This document shows, in pieces, positions 24,742 to 33,580 of a stretch of 35,558 bases of DNA (position 1 is the first letter of the stretch; every line of letters starts with the position of its first letter). Made by a program: the position numbers and the translations under genes. The stretch comes from JAVKBW01 sp964352715 (lineage in GTDB: Bacteria; Pseudomonadota; Alphaproteobacteria; UBA8366; Aestuariispiraceae), in NCBI GenBank assembly GCA_964352715.1, contig CAYGSU010000044.1, forward strand, positions 1 to 35,558. The letters are read 5' to 3'. The notes beneath the pieces were generated by a model. That model saw only the letters and a list, made by a program, of their open reading frames with translations. It was not told where the DNA came from and made no database searches.

Positions 24742-25526
24742 TTCGGACCCCGGTTGAGATGATAGATGCCGGCAAGACCGCGCACGGTCAGGGAACGGTC
24801 CGTATATTCGATCACCGGCGTCTTCTCGGCGAACAGATCCGCCAGTCCGCCTGTTGCAACGACTTTCATATCTACCTCGTATTCTGCTCTTATTCGGGCA
24901 ACCATGCCTTCGATCATGCTGACATAGCCCCAGAAAATGCCCGATTGCATTGCCTGTGTTGTTGTCTTTCCGATGACCCGCTGCGGCGGCGCGATTTCCA
25001 CCAGCGGAAGTTTGGCTGACGCATTGTAAAGAGCTTCCAGCGCGAGATTGATCCCCGGTGCGATGGCGCCGCCCCGATAGTTGCCGTCACCGTCGACCAC
25101 ATCGAAGGTTGTCGCCGTTCCGAAATCGATACAGATCGCCGGACCGCCATAGCTGATATGGGTCTCGCGCGCGTTCACCAGCCGGTCAGCGCCAGCCTGT
25201 TCGGGCCGGTCGATCAGAATTTCCACGCCAAGCGCCACGTCCCGGTCACCGACCACGACCGGATTGCCGTCGAAGTATCGTCGACACAGACTGACCAGGT
25301 TGAACTGGGTTTCCGGCACAACAGACCCGATCACCGTGCCGGTGATCGCTTCCGGATCGACATCATTCAGCTTCATCAGTTCGCGCAGCCAGACGATGTA
25401 TTCGTCCGCCGTGCGTTTCGGGTCGTTCGAGCACCGGAACGCCTTGACGAATTCGCCGTCATGGAAGACGCCGAACACCACATTCGTATTCCCGCTGTCG
25501 ATTGCCAGAAGCACGTGTTTTTCCAT
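24738..25526 (-). CDS. coaX: Type III pantothenate kinase
   Basis: Phosphorylates pantothenate in the first step of coenzyme A synthesis. The 262-residue product has the ASKHA phosphate-binding start LLAIDSGNTNVVFGVF (D10 in the ATP site), the substrate-site segment EQAGADRLVNARE, and the second phosphate motif ICIDFGTATTFDVVDGDG, followed by GGAIAPGINLALEAL. Later parts include TTTQAMQSGIFWGYVSMIEG and VVATGGLADLFA, both typical. The ATG at 25526 gives the normal family length; the frame extends to a TTG at 25568 without family support. Its stop overlaps the rnj start (ATGA). The upstream neighbour is the divergent methyltransferase gene, so the coaX-rnj-mce-DUF1467 promoter probably lies in 25527-25671, and the usual birA-coaX adjacency is broken. 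Confidence 0.95.
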   Translation of the reverse strand: MEKHVLLAIDSGNTNVVFGVFHDGEFVKAFRCSNDPKRTADEYIVWLRELMKLNDVDPEAITGTVIGSVVPETQFNLVSLCRRYFDGNPVVVGDRDVALGVEILIDRPEQAGADRLVNARETHISYGGPAICIDFGTATTFDVVDGDGNYRGGAIAPGINLALEALYNASAKLPLVEIAPPQRVIGKTTTQAMQSGIFWGYVSMIEGMVARIRAEYEVDMKVVATGGLADLFAEKTPVIEYTDRSLTVRGLAGIYHLNRGPK

Positions 25527-25671
25527 CCGTATCAGAGGTTTGCTGGGGATAAACCAGTCGGGGCCCAAGGTAAAGGTTCTGCATCGTCTTCGAATCTCCG
25601 ATTGCGCCTTGCGCCCGCCCGGTTTTGGCAGTTTCGTATGCCCATCAAATCGAATCCGGGAGCCAGCAGCC

Positions 25672-26361
25672 GTGCCACACGAAACCGATACGACCAGCCA
25701 CCGCTACGTTCACGCCGATATGGGGCCGGAGATGCCGGAGGATCCGTCGCAGCGGGTCAACTGGGTCGTCAGCACGGATGACCCGGTGGAAAAGAAACGC
25801 CGATACGATCTTTGGGCTAAGCATTATGAAAAGGACCTGCTGGAGAACGACGGGTACCAGGCGCCCGCCAAGGCTCTCGATGCGATGCTGCGTTTCGTGC
25901 CGCAAACCGCCCGCATTCTCGATGCCGGCTGCGGCACCGGTTATGTCGGCAAGCTGCTGTACGAATCCGGGTACAGGAATCTGATCGGCGGCGATTATGC
26001 CGAAGGGATGCTGGAGGTCGCGGCGCAGAAAGGCGTATACAACGCACTCGACCAGATCGACCTATCAACCGCCCTGCCCTACGAGGATAACAGTTTCGAC
26101 TGTGTCGTGACCGTCGGCATTCCGATGATTGTGCCTGGAACCTGCATGAACGAATTCGCCCGCATCGTGAAGCCGGGCGGCAAGATCGTCTATTCTTCAG
26201 GCGAAGCGCAGTTCACCAGGGCCGGGTTCGATACCGTTGTTGCGGCGTTGATAGCGGAAGACAAGCTGGACGACCTCATCGATCCGGAACCCTATCAGGC
26301 CTTCCTGCACGTCAACACGGATGTGGTATTTGCCGTGCGTGTTTATGAAGTCATTTCCTGA
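25672..26361 (+). CDS. Class I SAM-dependent methyltransferase
   Basis: A cytoplasmic methyltransferase of 229 residues with unknown acceptor. The SAM-binding motif I is ILDAGCGTGYVG at about 82-93, followed by the acidic end of strand 2 (IGGDYAEGMLEVA), a motif IV region (FDCVVTVGIPM) and the post-motif segment RIVKPGGKIVYSSGEAQF. The N-terminal VEKKRRYDLWAKHYEKDLLE is characteristic of methyltransferases of the WBSCR27-like group. I chose the GTG at 25672 because GGGAG lies nine bases upstream. ATGs at 25720 and 25732 are alternatives and would still keep the whole fold. It is on the opposite strand to its neighbours, divergent from coaX and convergent with birA, with four bases between the stops. 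Confidence 0.85.
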   Translation: MPHETDTTSHRYVHADMGPEMPEDPSQRVNWVVSTDDPVEKKRRYDLWAKHYEKDLLENDGYQAPAKALDAMLRFVPQTARILDAGCGTGYVGKLLYESGYRNLIGGDYAEGMLEVAAQKGVYNALDQIDLSTALPYEDNSFDCVVTVGIPMIVPGTCMNEFARIVKPGGKIVYSSGEAQFTRAGFDTVVAALIAEDKLDDLIDPEPYQAFLHVNTDVVFAVRVYEVIS

Positions 26362-26365
26362 TTGC

Positions 26366-27112
26366 CTATCGAAAGAACACATCCCCGGCTGAAATCTTCT
26401 CGGTTTTTCCGGTTTCGGATTTCAGGATCAACGTTCCCGTTTCATCCATATCCGCGAAAATGCCGCGTTTGTCGCCATCCGGCAGGCGGATGGTAACCGG
26501 TTTGCCGAGACCGGCGGAAATTGAAAGCCATCGCGCCCGAACGGGATCGAAGCCCTGCCGGTTCCATCGATCCGTCCATTGCGCCAGTGACGCGATATAG
26601 CGTTGCAAAAGCCCGGCCGGCTCTATCGCAGACCCCGCTTTCCGCAGGGTAGTTGCGGGATAAGGTGTGTCATCCGGCGCGAACGCGATGTTGATGCCGC
26701 TGCCGATCAGTACCGGCGATGCAGTTTTACCATTCCCTTCCAGCAGAATACCGGCGGACTTCGCGCCATTGATCAGCAGATCATTCGGCCATTTCAGCGA
26801 AACCGCGCCGGCCGGCAGATCGTCGGCGACGGCTTCCGCCAAAGCGACGCCGGCGAGAAGCGCCAGCTGCGGCGCCTCACCCATTGGCCGTTCGTGGTTC
26901 AGGATAACGGTCGCGTAGAGATTACCCGGCGGCGAGGACCATTGCCGCCCGTGCCGGCCGCGACCGCCGGTCTGTTCACTGGCCCAGACAACTGCGCCTG
27001 AAGGGCCGATGCCTGTCTGCGTGGCCAGCAGATCGCGTGCGACATCCATGGTCGAGCCGACGGCGTCGAAGCGGTGCAGCACGAAGCCTTCGGGCAGAAC
27101 GGGGTCAGCCAT
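26366..27112 (-). CDS. birA: Biotin--[acetyl-CoA-carboxylase] ligase, without repressor domain
   Basis: Attaches biotin to the carrier domain of carboxylases such as acetyl-CoA and propionyl-CoA carboxylase. The 248-residue product has the biotin/ATP loop TGGRGRHGRQW at about 48-58, the conserved KWPNDLLING segment at about 108-117, and a C-terminal SH3-like part (GIFADMDETGTLILKSETGK). It lacks the N-terminal DNA-binding domain of E. coli BirA, so it should not repress biotin genes directly. Propionyl-CoA carboxylase is biotinylated and feeds methylmalonyl-CoA epimerase, encoded nearby. It lies 30 bases after nuoN on the same strand, as in many relatives. Confidence 0.95.
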   Translation of the reverse strand: MADPVLPEGFVLHRFDAVGSTMDVARDLLATQTGIGPSGAVVWASEQTGGRGRHGRQWSSPPGNLYATVILNHERPMGEAPQLALLAGVALAEAVADDLPAGAVSLKWPNDLLINGAKSAGILLEGNGKTASPVLIGSGINIAFAPDDTPYPATTLRKAGSAIEPAGLLQRYIASLAQWTDRWNRQGFDPVRARWLSISAGLGKPVTIRLPDGDKRGIFADMDETGTLILKSETGKTEKISAGDVFFR

Positions 27113-27142
27113 GATCGGTACTGCCGGTTCGCTGCCCGGTTA

Positions 27143-28588
27143 TCACCCGAGCAGGGAAACGGCAGCGACAGAGGCAGGGTCGGCGATGATTTCCATATAG
27201 ATAAACATCGTGGCGGTGATCGCCCCGGAAACGCCCATCACCCAGCGCAGACGCCAGTTGTCGATAGCATCGAGCGTTTCGGCAGCTTCGTCAAAATACA
27301 TGATCTTGATGATGCGCAGGTAATACACCGCGCCGATCACGCTGGTTACCGCACCGAAGATCGCCAGCGTATACAGTTCTGCCTCAAGTGCGGCCGAGAA
27401 CACGAAATACTTGCCGAAGAAGCCGGCCAGCGGCGGGATTCCGGCCAGCGAGAACATGAAGACCATCAGCGCCAGCGCCATCATCGGGCGGGTCTTGCCA
27501 AGCCCGGCGAGATCGTTGATGCCTTCCACCATACGGCCCTGCACCTTCATCGACAGGATACAGGCGAAGGTGCCGACATTCATCACCAGATAGATCGACA
27601 GATAGATCAGCACGCCCTGCACGCCGGTTTCTGTTCCGGCGACCAGTCCCATCAGCGCGTAACCGATATGGCCGATGGAGGAATACGCCATCAGGCGCTT
27701 GATATTTGTCTGCGCAATAGCGGCCAGCGCGCCCAGGGTCATCGAGGCGATGGAGACGAAATACAATACCTGCCGCCATTCCTCGATCAGGTCGCCGAAC
27801 GGCCCCAGCATGATCCGCAGCAGCAACGCCATCGCCGCCACTTTCGGCGCGACGGCGAAAAATGCGGTGACCGGTGTGGGGGCGCCTTCGTAAACATCCG
27901 GCGTCCACATATGGAACGGCACGGCAGAGACCTTGAAGGCCAGACCGGCAATCAGGAACACGATGCCGACGACCAACCCTTCCGACACCGGCGCGCCGGT
28001 AGCGAATACAGCGCCCAGCGCATCGAACTGGGTGTGACCGCTGAAACCGTAGATCATCGACATGCCGTACAGCAGCAGGCCGGACGACAGTGCGCCCAGA
28101 ACGAAGTATTTCAGGCCGGATTCCGAAGACCGCAGCGTATCGCGCTGGAAGGCGGCGATCACATACAGCGACAGGCTTTGAAGCTCCAGACCGATATAGA
28201 GCGAAATCAGGTCATTGGCCGAGACCATCAGCAGCATGCCGAGCGTCGCAAAGATGATCAGCACCGGATATTCGAACCGCGCCATGCCTTCACGATGGAT
28301 GTAGCCGTGGCTCATCACAATCGCCAGGAATGACCCCAGCAGGATCAGCATTTTCATGAAAACGCCGAAATCATCCGCCACGAACAGATCGAACATCGCC
28401 AGATTTCGGCCGTCCTCACCCGTCACCACCAGAACCGCCGTGATGACGATCGACAGCAGCGCCAGCGTCGTAACGATGCCGAGCGCCTTTTCCTCACGCT
28501 GGAAAACGCCGACCATCATCAGCACCATGGCGGCGCAGGCGAGGAATATCTCCGGCAGCGCCGGCAGAAAAGCGGGCAGATCCGTCAT
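27143..28588 (-). CDS. nuoN: NADH-quinone oxidoreductase subunit N
   Basis: Antiporter-like membrane subunit of complex I, one of three proton-pumping modules. The 481-residue product is hydrophobic throughout with about 14 helices. It contains the Mrp-type core VGIVFLIAGLAFKVSAVPFH leading into MWTPDVYEGAPTPVTAFFAV, with its conserved lysine in the broken helix, and later LMAYSSIGHIGYALMGLVAG. The length and start (TDLPAFLPALPEIFLACAA) fit NuoN. Its start overlaps the nuoM stop by four bases (ATGA). It is the last nuo gene. Confidence 0.97.
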   Translation of the reverse strand: MTDLPAFLPALPEIFLACAAMVLMMVGVFQREEKALGIVTTLALLSIVITAVLVVTGEDGRNLAMFDLFVADDFGVFMKMLILLGSFLAIVMSHGYIHREGMARFEYPVLIIFATLGMLLMVSANDLISLYIGLELQSLSLYVIAAFQRDTLRSSESGLKYFVLGALSSGLLLYGMSMIYGFSGHTQFDALGAVFATGAPVSEGLVVGIVFLIAGLAFKVSAVPFHMWTPDVYEGAPTPVTAFFAVAPKVAAMALLLRIMLGPFGDLIEEWRQVLYFVSIASMTLGALAAIAQTNIKRLMAYSSIGHIGYALMGLVAGTETGVQGVLIYLSIYLVMNVGTFACILSMKVQGRMVEGINDLAGLGKTRPMMALALMVFMFSLAGIPPLAGFFGKYFVFSAALEAELYTLAIFGAVTSVIGAVYYLRIIKIMYFDEAAETLDAIDNWRLRWVMGVSGAITATMFIYMEIIADPASVAAVSLLG

Positions 28589-30126
28589 TGGGCGTTTTCC
28601 CCGGATAATGTTGCAGCGGTATCCATCGCGCCGGCAGCGGTGGCGAGGTCACTGTTGTACTCAACGATCAGATGATTGATCGACACTTCAATCGGCTCCA
28701 TGAAGAATGACGGGTAAATACCCATCCAAAGCACCAGCACCACCAGCGGCGCGAAGATAACGACTTCGCGGATGCTCATGTCCTTGATGGTCAGCAGCTC
28801 TTCCTTCACCAGCTTGCCGAAGATGATCCGGCGATACAGGTACAGCATGTAAGCCGCACCCAGGATCATGCCCGTGGCGAGGCCGGCGGCCAGCCAGGTC
28901 GAAGCCTGATAGGCCCCTACAAGGATCAGGAATTCGCCGACGAACCCGCTCGTGCCCGGCAGCCCGACAGAAGCCATCATCATGAACATGAAGATAACAG
29001 CATATTTCGGCATCCGTTCGACAAGCCCGCCATACGCCCCGATATCGCGCGTGTGCATGCGGTCGTAGACAACACCGACAATCAGGAACAGCGCACCGGA
29101 AACCAGGCCATGGCTGAGCATCTGGATGATGGAACCGGCAATCGCCTGCTCGTTGATGCTGAAGATTGCCGCCGTCACAAAGCCCATATGGGCGACGGAG
29201 GAATAGGCGATCAGCTTTTTCATGTCTTCCTGCGCCAGGGCGACAAGCGATGTGTAGATCACTGCGATCACCGACAGCCAGAACACAAACGGTGCAAAGT
29301 ATTCGGACGCTTCCGGGAACATCGGTAGCGAGAACCGCAAGAACCCGTAGCCGCCCATTTTCAACAGCACGCCGGCCAGAATGACCGAGCCTGCCGTCGG
29401 CGCCTGTACGTGGGCGTCCGGCAGCCAGGTATGCACCGGCCACATCGGCACTTTCACGGCAAACGATGCGAAGAAAGCCAGCCACAGCCATGTTTGGAGA
29501 TGACCATCGAAGGCGAATTCCATCAGTGCCGGAATATCTGTCGTGCCCGCCTGCCAGTACATCACCAGCACTGCGACCAGCATCAAAAGCGACCCGAGCA
29601 GCGTGTAGAGGAAGAACTTGAAGGCCGCATAGACCCGGTTTGCGCCGCCCCAGATGCCGATGATCAGGAACATCGGCAGAAGCACGCCTTCGAAGAAGAT
29701 GTAGAAGACCAGAATATCGAGCGCGCAGAAAACGCCGAGCATCATGGTTTCCAGCACCAGGAAGGCGACCATGTATTCCTTCACCCGGGTCTTTATCGCA
29801 TCCCAGCTCGCCAGAATACACAGCGGCATCAGCGCGGTTGTCAGCATCACGAACCAGATCGAGATACCATCGACCCCCATCCGGTAGGACAGGTTGAGCG
29901 TCGACATCCAGCTGGCGGTTTCGACCATCTGGAAATCGGCCGTGGAGCCATCGAAATTCAGCAGTACGAAGATCGACAGGACAAAAGCGAAAATCGTCGT
30001 CCACAAGGCGGCCCAGCGCGAATTATTCGCGATTTCCTGCTCGGTTCCGCGCACCAGGATCAGGATCGCCAGCGCGCCCACCAGCGGCAGGAAAGTCAGT
30101 ATCGAAAGGAGCGGTCCGTCCAGCAT
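28585..30126 (-). CDS. nuoM: NADH-quinone oxidoreductase subunit M
   Basis: Antiporter-like proton-pumping membrane subunit of complex I. The 513-residue product has about 14 helices. It includes the NuoM-specific YRMGVDGISIWFVMLTTALM, the glutamate-bearing helix LDILVFYIFFEGVLLPMFLI, ASFAVKVPMWPVHTWLPDAH with the conserved lysine, and MKKLIAYSSVAHMGFVTAAI. The open frame begins at 30180, but the ATG at 30126 (MLDGPLLSILTFLPLVGAL) is the family start and has GGGGAG ten bases before it. It lies 16 bases after nuoL and overlaps nuoN by four bases. Confidence 0.97.
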   Translation of the reverse strand: MLDGPLLSILTFLPLVGALAILILVRGTEQEIANNSRWAALWTTIFAFVLSIFVLLNFDGSTADFQMVETASWMSTLNLSYRMGVDGISIWFVMLTTALMPLCILASWDAIKTRVKEYMVAFLVLETMMLGVFCALDILVFYIFFEGVLLPMFLIIGIWGGANRVYAAFKFFLYTLLGSLLMLVAVLVMYWQAGTTDIPALMEFAFDGHLQTWLWLAFFASFAVKVPMWPVHTWLPDAHVQAPTAGSVILAGVLLKMGGYGFLRFSLPMFPEASEYFAPFVFWLSVIAVIYTSLVALAQEDMKKLIAYSSVAHMGFVTAAIFSINEQAIAGSIIQMLSHGLVSGALFLIVGVVYDRMHTRDIGAYGGLVERMPKYAVIFMFMMMASVGLPGTSGFVGEFLILVGAYQASTWLAAGLATGMILGAAYMLYLYRRIIFGKLVKEELLTIKDMSIREVVIFAPLVVLVLWMGIYPSFFMEPIEVSINHLIVEYNSDLATAAGAMDTAATLSGENAQ

Positions 30127-30142
30127 TACAGAATTGCTCCCC

Positions 30143-32101
30143 TTAGGCCGTAAGCAGGTAAATGGTGACGAAGAAAACAACGCCGATCAGCATGGCGAAA
30201 GCGTAGTGATAGACATAGCCCGACTGAAGGAAGCTTGCGCCGCGCGCCGCCTGCAAGGTACGAGCGGAAACGCCGTCCGGCCCGAAACCGTCGATGGTCG
30301 CGCCGTCGCCCTTCTTCCACAGGTATTTGCCGATGGAAAAGGCCGGACGAACGAAGATCGCGTCGTACAGTTCATCGAAATACCACTTGTTGAACGAGAA
30401 CTTGTATAGCGGCAGCAGCTTCGGCGTCAGGCGTGCCGGTGTGCCCGGTGACACGACATACATGTAATAGCTGAGCGCAAAGCCGATTATACCGACGACC
30501 AGCGGCGATACCTTCACCCAGAAGGGCACATCATGCGCATGATGCAGGGCCTGATGCGTATCAAGGATCAGGATTGAGGTTCCCCAGAATTTCTCGAAAT
30601 CATGGCCGACAAAACTGCCGTAGAAGGCAACGCCGGCAAACAGCGAACCCAGCACCAGCACGACCAGCGGCAGCAGCATGATCGGCGGCGATTCGTGCAC
30701 GTGGCCCATCGTGTGTTCATCGGCCCGCGGCTTGCCGTGGAAGGTCATGAACAGCAGCCGACCGGAATAGAAAGCGGTCATGAAGGCGGCCATAATGCCC
30801 ATGATGTAGGCGTAGTTGCCGACGCCTGTATGCGCGGCATAGGCGCTTTCGACGACGATGTCCTTCGAGAAGAAGCCGGCAAAACCGATGGATGTTCCGG
30901 GAATGCCGACCCCCATCAGCGCCAGCGAGCCGATCCACATCATGGCGTAGGTATACGGGATCATTTTTGCGATACCGCCCATCTTGCGCATATCCTGTTC
31001 GTCGGACATTGCGTGGATCACTGAACCTGCACCCAGGAACAGCAGCGCCTTGAAGAAGGCGTGCGTCGTCAGGTGGAACATCGCAGCGGGATAGGCCGAA
31101 ACCCCGGCGGCAAAAAACATGTAGCCAAGTTGCGAACAGGTCGAATACGCGATCACACGCTTGATGTCGTTCTGCGTCAGTCCCACGGTCGCGGCGAAGA
31201 ATGCCGTCGATGCGCCGACAACCGTCACCACGGCCAGCGCGGTTTCGGAATATTCGAAAACCGGCGACAGGCGGCAGACCATGAACACACCGGCTGTCAC
31301 CATCGTTGCGGCGTGGATCAGCGCGGAAACCGGTGTCGGGCCTTCCATCGCATCCGGCAGCCAGGTGTGCAGGCCCAGCTGGGCCGACTTGCCCATCGCG
31401 CCCATGAACAGCAGCAGACATGTGATGGTAATGGCGTTGAATTCCATCCCCAGGAAAACCAGCGTCGTATCGGCCAGCCCCGGGATAACATCGAAGATCG
31501 TATCGAGATTGACGCTGTCGGTCAGCACGAACATAGCGAAGATGCCGAGCGCGAACCCGAAGTCACCAACGCGGTTGACCAGAAAGGCCTTGATTGCAGC
31601 AGCGCAAGCGCTGGGCCGGTCGTACCAGAATCCGATCAGCAGGTAGGAGGCAACGCCGACTCCTTCCCAGCCGAAGAACATCTGCACCAGATTGTCCGCT
31701 GTCACCAGTGTCAGCATGGCGAAGGTGAAGAAGCTGAGATAAGCCATGAATCGGGGAATCGACTTGTCGTGGCTCATATAGCCGATGGAATAAACATGCA
31801 CGACGGCGCTGACCGTCGTCACCACGATCAGCATGACTGCGGTGAGCGTGTCGATCTTGAGCGCCCAATCGAAGACGAAATCGCCGGACGCAACCCAGGT
31901 GAACAGCGTGATCGTATAGTTCTTCGCGGCGCCCTCGCTGAAGATCGCCGTAACATCGAAGAACATGATCCAGGCGAAGATCGCCGCAAGGATCAACCCG
32001 CCTGAGGTGATGATCTGTGAGACCCTGTCGCCCAGCATCTTGCCGAAAAATCCGACAATGAAGGCTGAAATCAGGGGCAGGAATACAATAGCGGCTTCCA
32101 T
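30143..32101 (-). CDS. nuoL: NADH-quinone oxidoreductase subunit L
   Basis: The distal antiporter-like subunit of complex I, 652 residues. It has the core segments VTTVSAVVHVYSIGYMSHDK, MFFGWEGVGVASYLLIGFWY with the essential glutamate, MGKSAQLGLHTWLPDAMEGP with the conserved lysine, and KRVIAYSTCSQLGYMFFAAG. The long C-terminal part (about 520-650) corresponds to the lateral amphipathic helix and final anchor helix (LIGVVFFVTIYLLTA). Length and start (MEAAIVFLPLISAFIVGFFG) are normal. It follows nuoK by ten bases. Confidence 0.98.
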   Translation of the reverse strand: MEAAIVFLPLISAFIVGFFGKMLGDRVSQIITSGGLILAAIFAWIMFFDVTAIFSEGAAKNYTITLFTWVASGDFVFDWALKIDTLTAVMLIVVTTVSAVVHVYSIGYMSHDKSIPRFMAYLSFFTFAMLTLVTADNLVQMFFGWEGVGVASYLLIGFWYDRPSACAAAIKAFLVNRVGDFGFALGIFAMFVLTDSVNLDTIFDVIPGLADTTLVFLGMEFNAITITCLLLFMGAMGKSAQLGLHTWLPDAMEGPTPVSALIHAATMVTAGVFMVCRLSPVFEYSETALAVVTVVGASTAFFAATVGLTQNDIKRVIAYSTCSQLGYMFFAAGVSAYPAAMFHLTTHAFFKALLFLGAGSVIHAMSDEQDMRKMGGIAKMIPYTYAMMWIGSLALMGVGIPGTSIGFAGFFSKDIVVESAYAAHTGVGNYAYIMGIMAAFMTAFYSGRLLFMTFHGKPRADEHTMGHVHESPPIMLLPLVVLVLGSLFAGVAFYGSFVGHDFEKFWGTSILILDTHQALHHAHDVPFWVKVSPLVVGIIGFALSYYMYVVSPGTPARLTPKLLPLYKFSFNKWYFDELYDAIFVRPAFSIGKYLWKKGDGATIDGFGPDGVSARTLQAARGASFLQSGYVYHYAFAMLIGVVFFVTIYLLTA

Positions 32102-32111
32102 GATGTTCGCC

Positions 32112-32420
32112 CTACCCCTTCATCATATTGACTTGGTCGACAGCAATCGACGCACGGTTTCGGTAGTACACCACCAGGATCGCCAGACCGATGGCCGCTT
32201 CGGCGGCAGCGACGGTGAGCACGAAGATCGCGAAAACCTGGCCGACGAGATCATTGAGATGGGTCGAGAATGAAACCAGATTGATGTTCACCGCCAGCAG
32301 CATCAGTTCTATCGACATCAGGATGACGATGATGTTCTTCCGGTTAAGGAAAATGCCCATCAGACCCAGCGTGAACAGGATCGCTGCGACAGACAGGTAA
32401 TGGGCGAGACCGATTTCCAT
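32112..32420 (-). CDS. nuoK: NADH-quinone oxidoreductase subunit K
   Basis: Small three-helix membrane subunit of complex I, 102 residues, the normal length. It contains the two conserved membrane glutamates: one in MSIELMLLAVNINLVSFS and one in LTVAAAEAAIGLAILVVYYR, both part of the central polar axis. It starts MEIGLAHYLSVAAILFTLGL as in relatives. Only two bases separate its start from the nuoJ stop, consistent with coupled translation. Confidence 0.97.
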   Translation of the reverse strand: MEIGLAHYLSVAAILFTLGLMGIFLNRKNIIVILMSIELMLLAVNINLVSFSTHLNDLVGQVFAIFVLTVAAAEAAIGLAILVVYYRNRASIAVDQVNMMKG

Positions 32421-32422
32421 GA

Positions 32423-33031
32423 TTAAATACCCTCCCCCGGACGAACTTTCACATTTTCAACTTCGGACGATGAACTGCGATCAATCTGTTCCGAAATCCG
32501 CTGCTTCTTGACGCCCGCGCGTTGCCGCAGGGTCAGCGTGATCGCGCCGACCATGGCCACCAGCAGCACCATGCCGGCGCTCTGGAACAGATAGACATAT
32601 TTGGTGTAGAGAAGTTGGCCTAGTGCCCGCGTATTGTGGACATCATCCGGTGTCGGCGCCGCCGTTACGCCAATGACTTCGGGATCGACTTTCCAACCAA
32701 CGGACAGGATCACCAGTTCCGCTGCCAGTACGAGGCCGACTGCCGCGCCGATTGGCAGATATTTGATGAATCCGGCGCGCAGTTCCTCGAAATTCACATC
32801 CAGCATCATCACGACGAACAGGAACAGGACAGCGACCGCGCCGACATAGACAATGACCAGAAGCATCGCCAGAAATTCAGCACCCTGCAGCACGAACAGG
32901 CCGGCTGCATTGAAGAAGGCAAGGATCAGGAACAGCACCGCATGCACAGGGTTCTTCGCCGTGATCACCATGACGCCGCAGGCGATGGTAACTGCTGCAA
33001 ATAGATAGAAGGCTAAAGCCTGAATAATCAT
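32423..33031 (-). CDS. nuoJ: NADH-quinone oxidoreductase subunit J
   Basis: Five-helix membrane subunit of complex I, 202 residues. It carries the family pattern NPVHAVLFLILAFFNAAGLF, then GAEFLAMLLVIVYVGAVAVL, which holds the pi-bulge helix that moves in turnover, followed by FLFVVMMLDV. The final helix, AGMVLLVAMVGAITLTLRQR, ends in a polar tail of about 30 residues. The start at 33031 (MIIQALAFYLFAAVTIACGV) is standard. It lies 34 bases after nuoI. Confidence 0.97.
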   Translation of the reverse strand: MIIQALAFYLFAAVTIACGVMVITAKNPVHAVLFLILAFFNAAGLFVLQGAEFLAMLLVIVYVGAVAVLFLFVVMMLDVNFEELRAGFIKYLPIGAAVGLVLAAELVILSVGWKVDPEVIGVTAAPTPDDVHNTRALGQLLYTKYVYLFQSAGMVLLVAMVGAITLTLRQRAGVKKQRISEQIDRSSSSEVENVKVRPGEGI

Positions 33032-33065
33032 CTGGTCCCCCGGCGACCTGTTGCCCTGCCGTACC

Positions 33066-33554
33066 CTAGCGGTACGGCGCGTCCAATTTCAGATTGGCCG
33101 CAATTTCACCTTCCCACCGGTCCCCGTTCGCGAGCAGCTTTTCCTTGTTGTAGAAAAGTTCCTCACGGGTTTCGGCGGCAAACTCAAAATTCGGTCCTTC
33201 GACGATCGCATCCACCGGGCAGGCTTCCTGGCAATAGCCGCAGTAGATGCACTTCGTCATGTCGATATCGTAGCGCGTGGTACGTCGGCTGCCGTCCTCG
33301 CGCGGTTCTGCTTCGATGGTGATGGCCTGGGCCGGACACACCGCTTCGCACAATTTGCAGGCGATACAGCGTTCCTCGCCGTTCGGATACCGGCGCAGGG
33401 CGTGTTCACCCCGGAAACGCGGGCTCAACGGCCCCTTTTCATAAGGGTAGTTGATCGTGTGTTTAGGCCGGAACATCGCTTTCAAGGTGAGCGCCATGCC
33501 GCTCAGCAATTCGCCGAGCAGAAACGACCGGGCTGTTCTTTCAAGTGTTGCCAT
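33066..33554 (-). CDS. nuoI: NADH-quinone oxidoreductase subunit I (two [4Fe-4S] clusters)
   Basis: Peripheral-arm subunit of complex I that carries electrons toward N2 and quinone. The 162-residue product has the two ferredoxin motifs CIACKLCEAVCP and CIYCGYCQEACP, which bind clusters N6a and N6b. A conserved N-terminal amphipathic part (LLSGMALTLKAMFRPKHTIN) packs against the membrane arm, and RGEHALRRYPNGEERCIACK leads into the first motif. The length is the alphaproteobacterial and mitochondrial TYKY-type length. It lies 26 bases after nuoH. Confidence 0.98.
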   Translation of the reverse strand: MATLERTARSFLLGELLSGMALTLKAMFRPKHTINYPYEKGPLSPRFRGEHALRRYPNGEERCIACKLCEAVCPAQAITIEAEPREDGSRRTTRYDIDMTKCIYCGYCQEACPVDAIVEGPNFEFAAETREELFYNKEKLLANGDRWEGEIAANLKLDAPYR

Positions 33555-33580
33555 CTCGATAAATCCTTTGTCTCAGCCGA

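Noticed and set aside
27074..28333. A 419-codon plus-strand open frame opposite nuoN and part of birA
   Set aside because: It spans two real minus-strand genes and is rich in His, Gln and Arg, as expected for the complement of hydrophobic membrane coding sequence.
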